Source: Candidatus Eiseniibacteriota bacterium
Lineage (GTDB): Bacteria > Arandabacterota > Arandabacteria > Arandabacterales > Arandabacteraceae
Direction: 5' to 3'
NCBI GenBank assembly: GCA_030592245.1
Contig: JAUVJV010000161.1
Span: 1-5,964, forward strand
Length of the DNA stretch: 5,964 bases
A model generated the notes under the pieces. That model worked only from the letters and a program-made list of their open reading frames with translations. It ran no database searches and was not told the DNA's origin. Below are positions 4,834 through 5,964 of this stretch, in pieces; within the stretch, counting starts at the first letter, position 1, and every line of letters starts with the position of its first letter. The translations under genes were made by a program, and so were the position numbers.

Positions 4834-5964
4834 ATGAAGAGGGTACTTGTTTTCACATTGTTGGTTCTTGGCGTTTGCCTGGCCCTTTCCTGTGCCAGGG
4901 AGGAGAGCAAGAAAGCTAAGATGCAGGCGCGTGAAGCCCTGGGAAGGGTGATCGTACTTGGTTTTGACGGGCTCGAACCCACGATGGTTCGCAAGTGGGT
5001 GGCGCAGGGGTATCTGCCCACGTTCGCGCGCATGATGGAGGAGGGCGCTTTCGGTGATCTGATAACCGTACTTCCGCCGTCGTCCGCGTCGGCCTGGACC
5101 TCAGCCATTACCGGTGTCAATCCCGGCAAGCACGGCATCTATGGCTTCCTGAACACGAGCAATCCCAACGCATCCGATACGCAGGTCTTCAACACATCCA
5201 GAGACAGGGGTTTCAGGCCGGTCTGGGACGTGCTCGGAGACTATGACCGGACGTCCTGTATAATCAATATCCCGCTGAGCTCCCCCGCGGATAGCCTCAA
5301 GGGACTGATGATCGCGGGATTCCCGCATGCGTCCGACGACAAGAATTCCTATTACTATCCCGAATCCCTGGAGAAAATTCTGGGGGACTATACCTTCGAC
5401 GCCTTCAGGGTGACCTGCGCCAAGAACAGGGAGGACAGATTCCTGACCAAGATGCAGGCTATTTCGAGCAAGAGGCTGCATCTCGGCCTGGATCTTCTTG
5501 GCCGTGAAGACTGGGATCTCTACTGGCTGGTTTTCACGTTTCCGGACAGGTATCAGCACTATCTCTGGAAGTATATGGATAAGGACCATCCCATGTATGA
5601 TCCCGTTAACGGGCAGGTCTACGGTGACAAGATTCTCGAGGCCTATATCCAGGCCGATCACTACCTGGACGAGTTCCTGAAGAGGATGCGTGAAGACGAT
5701 CTTATGATAGTGATGTCGGACCATGGTTTCGGGTACCTCTATTACACCATCAACACCAACAACTTTATCCAGAGAACTCTCGGGACGACCGAGAATGTCC
5801 ATTGCGCCGACTTCTTTGGCGGCAAGTTCATGATCAATGTCGATGGTCCCAATGCCGAGGAGAAGTACTTGAGCATCAGGTACAGGCTCATCGAGGGCCT
5901 CAGGGCGCTTAAGGATCCTGTCAGGGGCGATGCGATAATAGATTCCTTCTATCTCAAGGAAGAG
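4834..5964 (+). CDS. Alkaline phosphatase superfamily lipoprotein (type I phosphodiesterase/nucleotide pyrophosphatase-like), 3' end outside window
   Basis: Open for 377 codons to the right edge. The N-terminus MKRVLVFTLLVLGVCLALSC looks like a lipoprotein signal with Cys20; A at -3 makes the lipobox slightly off consensus. The catalytic core follows: VIVLGFDGLEPTMV with metal ligand D45; LPPSSASAWTSAITGVNPGKHGIYGF (80-105), which aligns with the nucleophile loop of nucleotide pyrophosphatases and places S84 where their Thr nucleophile sits; FTFPDRYQHYLW with D238 and H242; and IVMSDHGFG with D296 and H297. Together these give a two-metal site of the AP superfamily; the last metal His expected further on is probably beyond the window. 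Family members hydrolyse phosphomonoesters or phosphodiesters; the substrate here cannot be read from sequence. It has its own promoter and is divergent from the outer-membrane protein gene. It is distinct from the sulfatase-like protein to the left, sharing only the superfamily fold. Envelope location, anchored by lipid, is inferred. Confidence 0.88.
   Translation, partial: MKRVLVFTLLVLGVCLALSCAREESKKAKMQAREALGRVIVLGFDGLEPTMVRKWVAQGYLPTFARMMEEGAFGDLITVLPPSSASAWTSAITGVNPGKHGIYGFLNTSNPNASDTQVFNTSRDRGFRPVWDVLGDYDRTSCIINIPLSSPADSLKGLMIAGFPHASDDKNSYYYPESLEKILGDYTFDAFRVTCAKNREDRFLTKMQAISSKRLHLGLDLLGREDWDLYWLVFTFPDRYQHYLWKYMDKDHPMYDPVNGQVYGDKILEAYIQADHYLDEFLKRMREDDLMIVMSDHGFGYLYYTINTNNFIQRTLGTTENVHCADFFGGKFMINVDGPNAEEKYLSIRYRLIEGLRALKDPVRGDAIIDSFYLKEE

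Noticed and set aside
5101..5802. Minus-strand open frame of 233 codons
   Set aside because: It is fully antisense to the phosphoesterase-like gene, whose catalytic motifs read on the plus strand. High GC at third positions explains the open antisense frame.

Overview
The window holds four protein-coding genes from a Gram-negative bacterium: an outer-membrane beta-barrel-like protein with a signal peptide, two predicted lipoproteins and a multi-pass GT-C membrane enzyme. The sequence looks fairly GC-rich with an AT-rich island in the one divergent intergenic region. The combination of DUF2723 plus TPR proteins with alkaline-phosphatase-superfamily lipoproteins suggests an FCB-group or Eisenbacteria/Krumholzibacteriota-like environmental lineage. 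That placement is a guess from gene style, not something the sequence proves.

Layout, left to right. Positions 1-1829 (minus) encode a DUF2723/GT-C type membrane glycosyltransferase with a C-terminal TPR-like region that runs off the left edge. Positions 1863-3692 (minus) encode a sulfatase-fold lipoprotein. It lies 33 nt upstream of the DUF2723 gene, so the two probably form an operon. Positions 3693-3893 are intergenic and hold a strong intrinsic terminator for the gene to the right and a separate perfect 9-bp inverted repeat. Positions 3894-4595 (minus) encode a small outer-membrane beta-barrel-like protein with a clear signal peptide and Shine-Dalgarno site. Positions 4611-4833 are a divergent regulatory region with a TTGCTA-N17-TATAAT promoter, three TGAGGT(C/T) repeats and an AT-rich palindrome. 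Positions 4834-5964 (plus) encode a second alkaline-phosphatase-superfamily lipoprotein of the phosphodiesterase/nucleotide-pyrophosphatase type, cut by the right edge.

Taken together the locus looks like cell-envelope modification. A lipid-linked-sugar-dependent glycosyltransferase is paired with a periplasmic lipoprotein hydrolase or transferase, and a second metal-dependent phosphoesterase-like lipoprotein is read divergently. The 'sulfatase' has Thr where true sulfatases have the Cys/Ser that becomes formylglycine, so phospho-group transfer or hydrolysis is more likely than sulfate-ester hydrolysis. No RNA genes, mobile elements or CRISPR arrays were seen.
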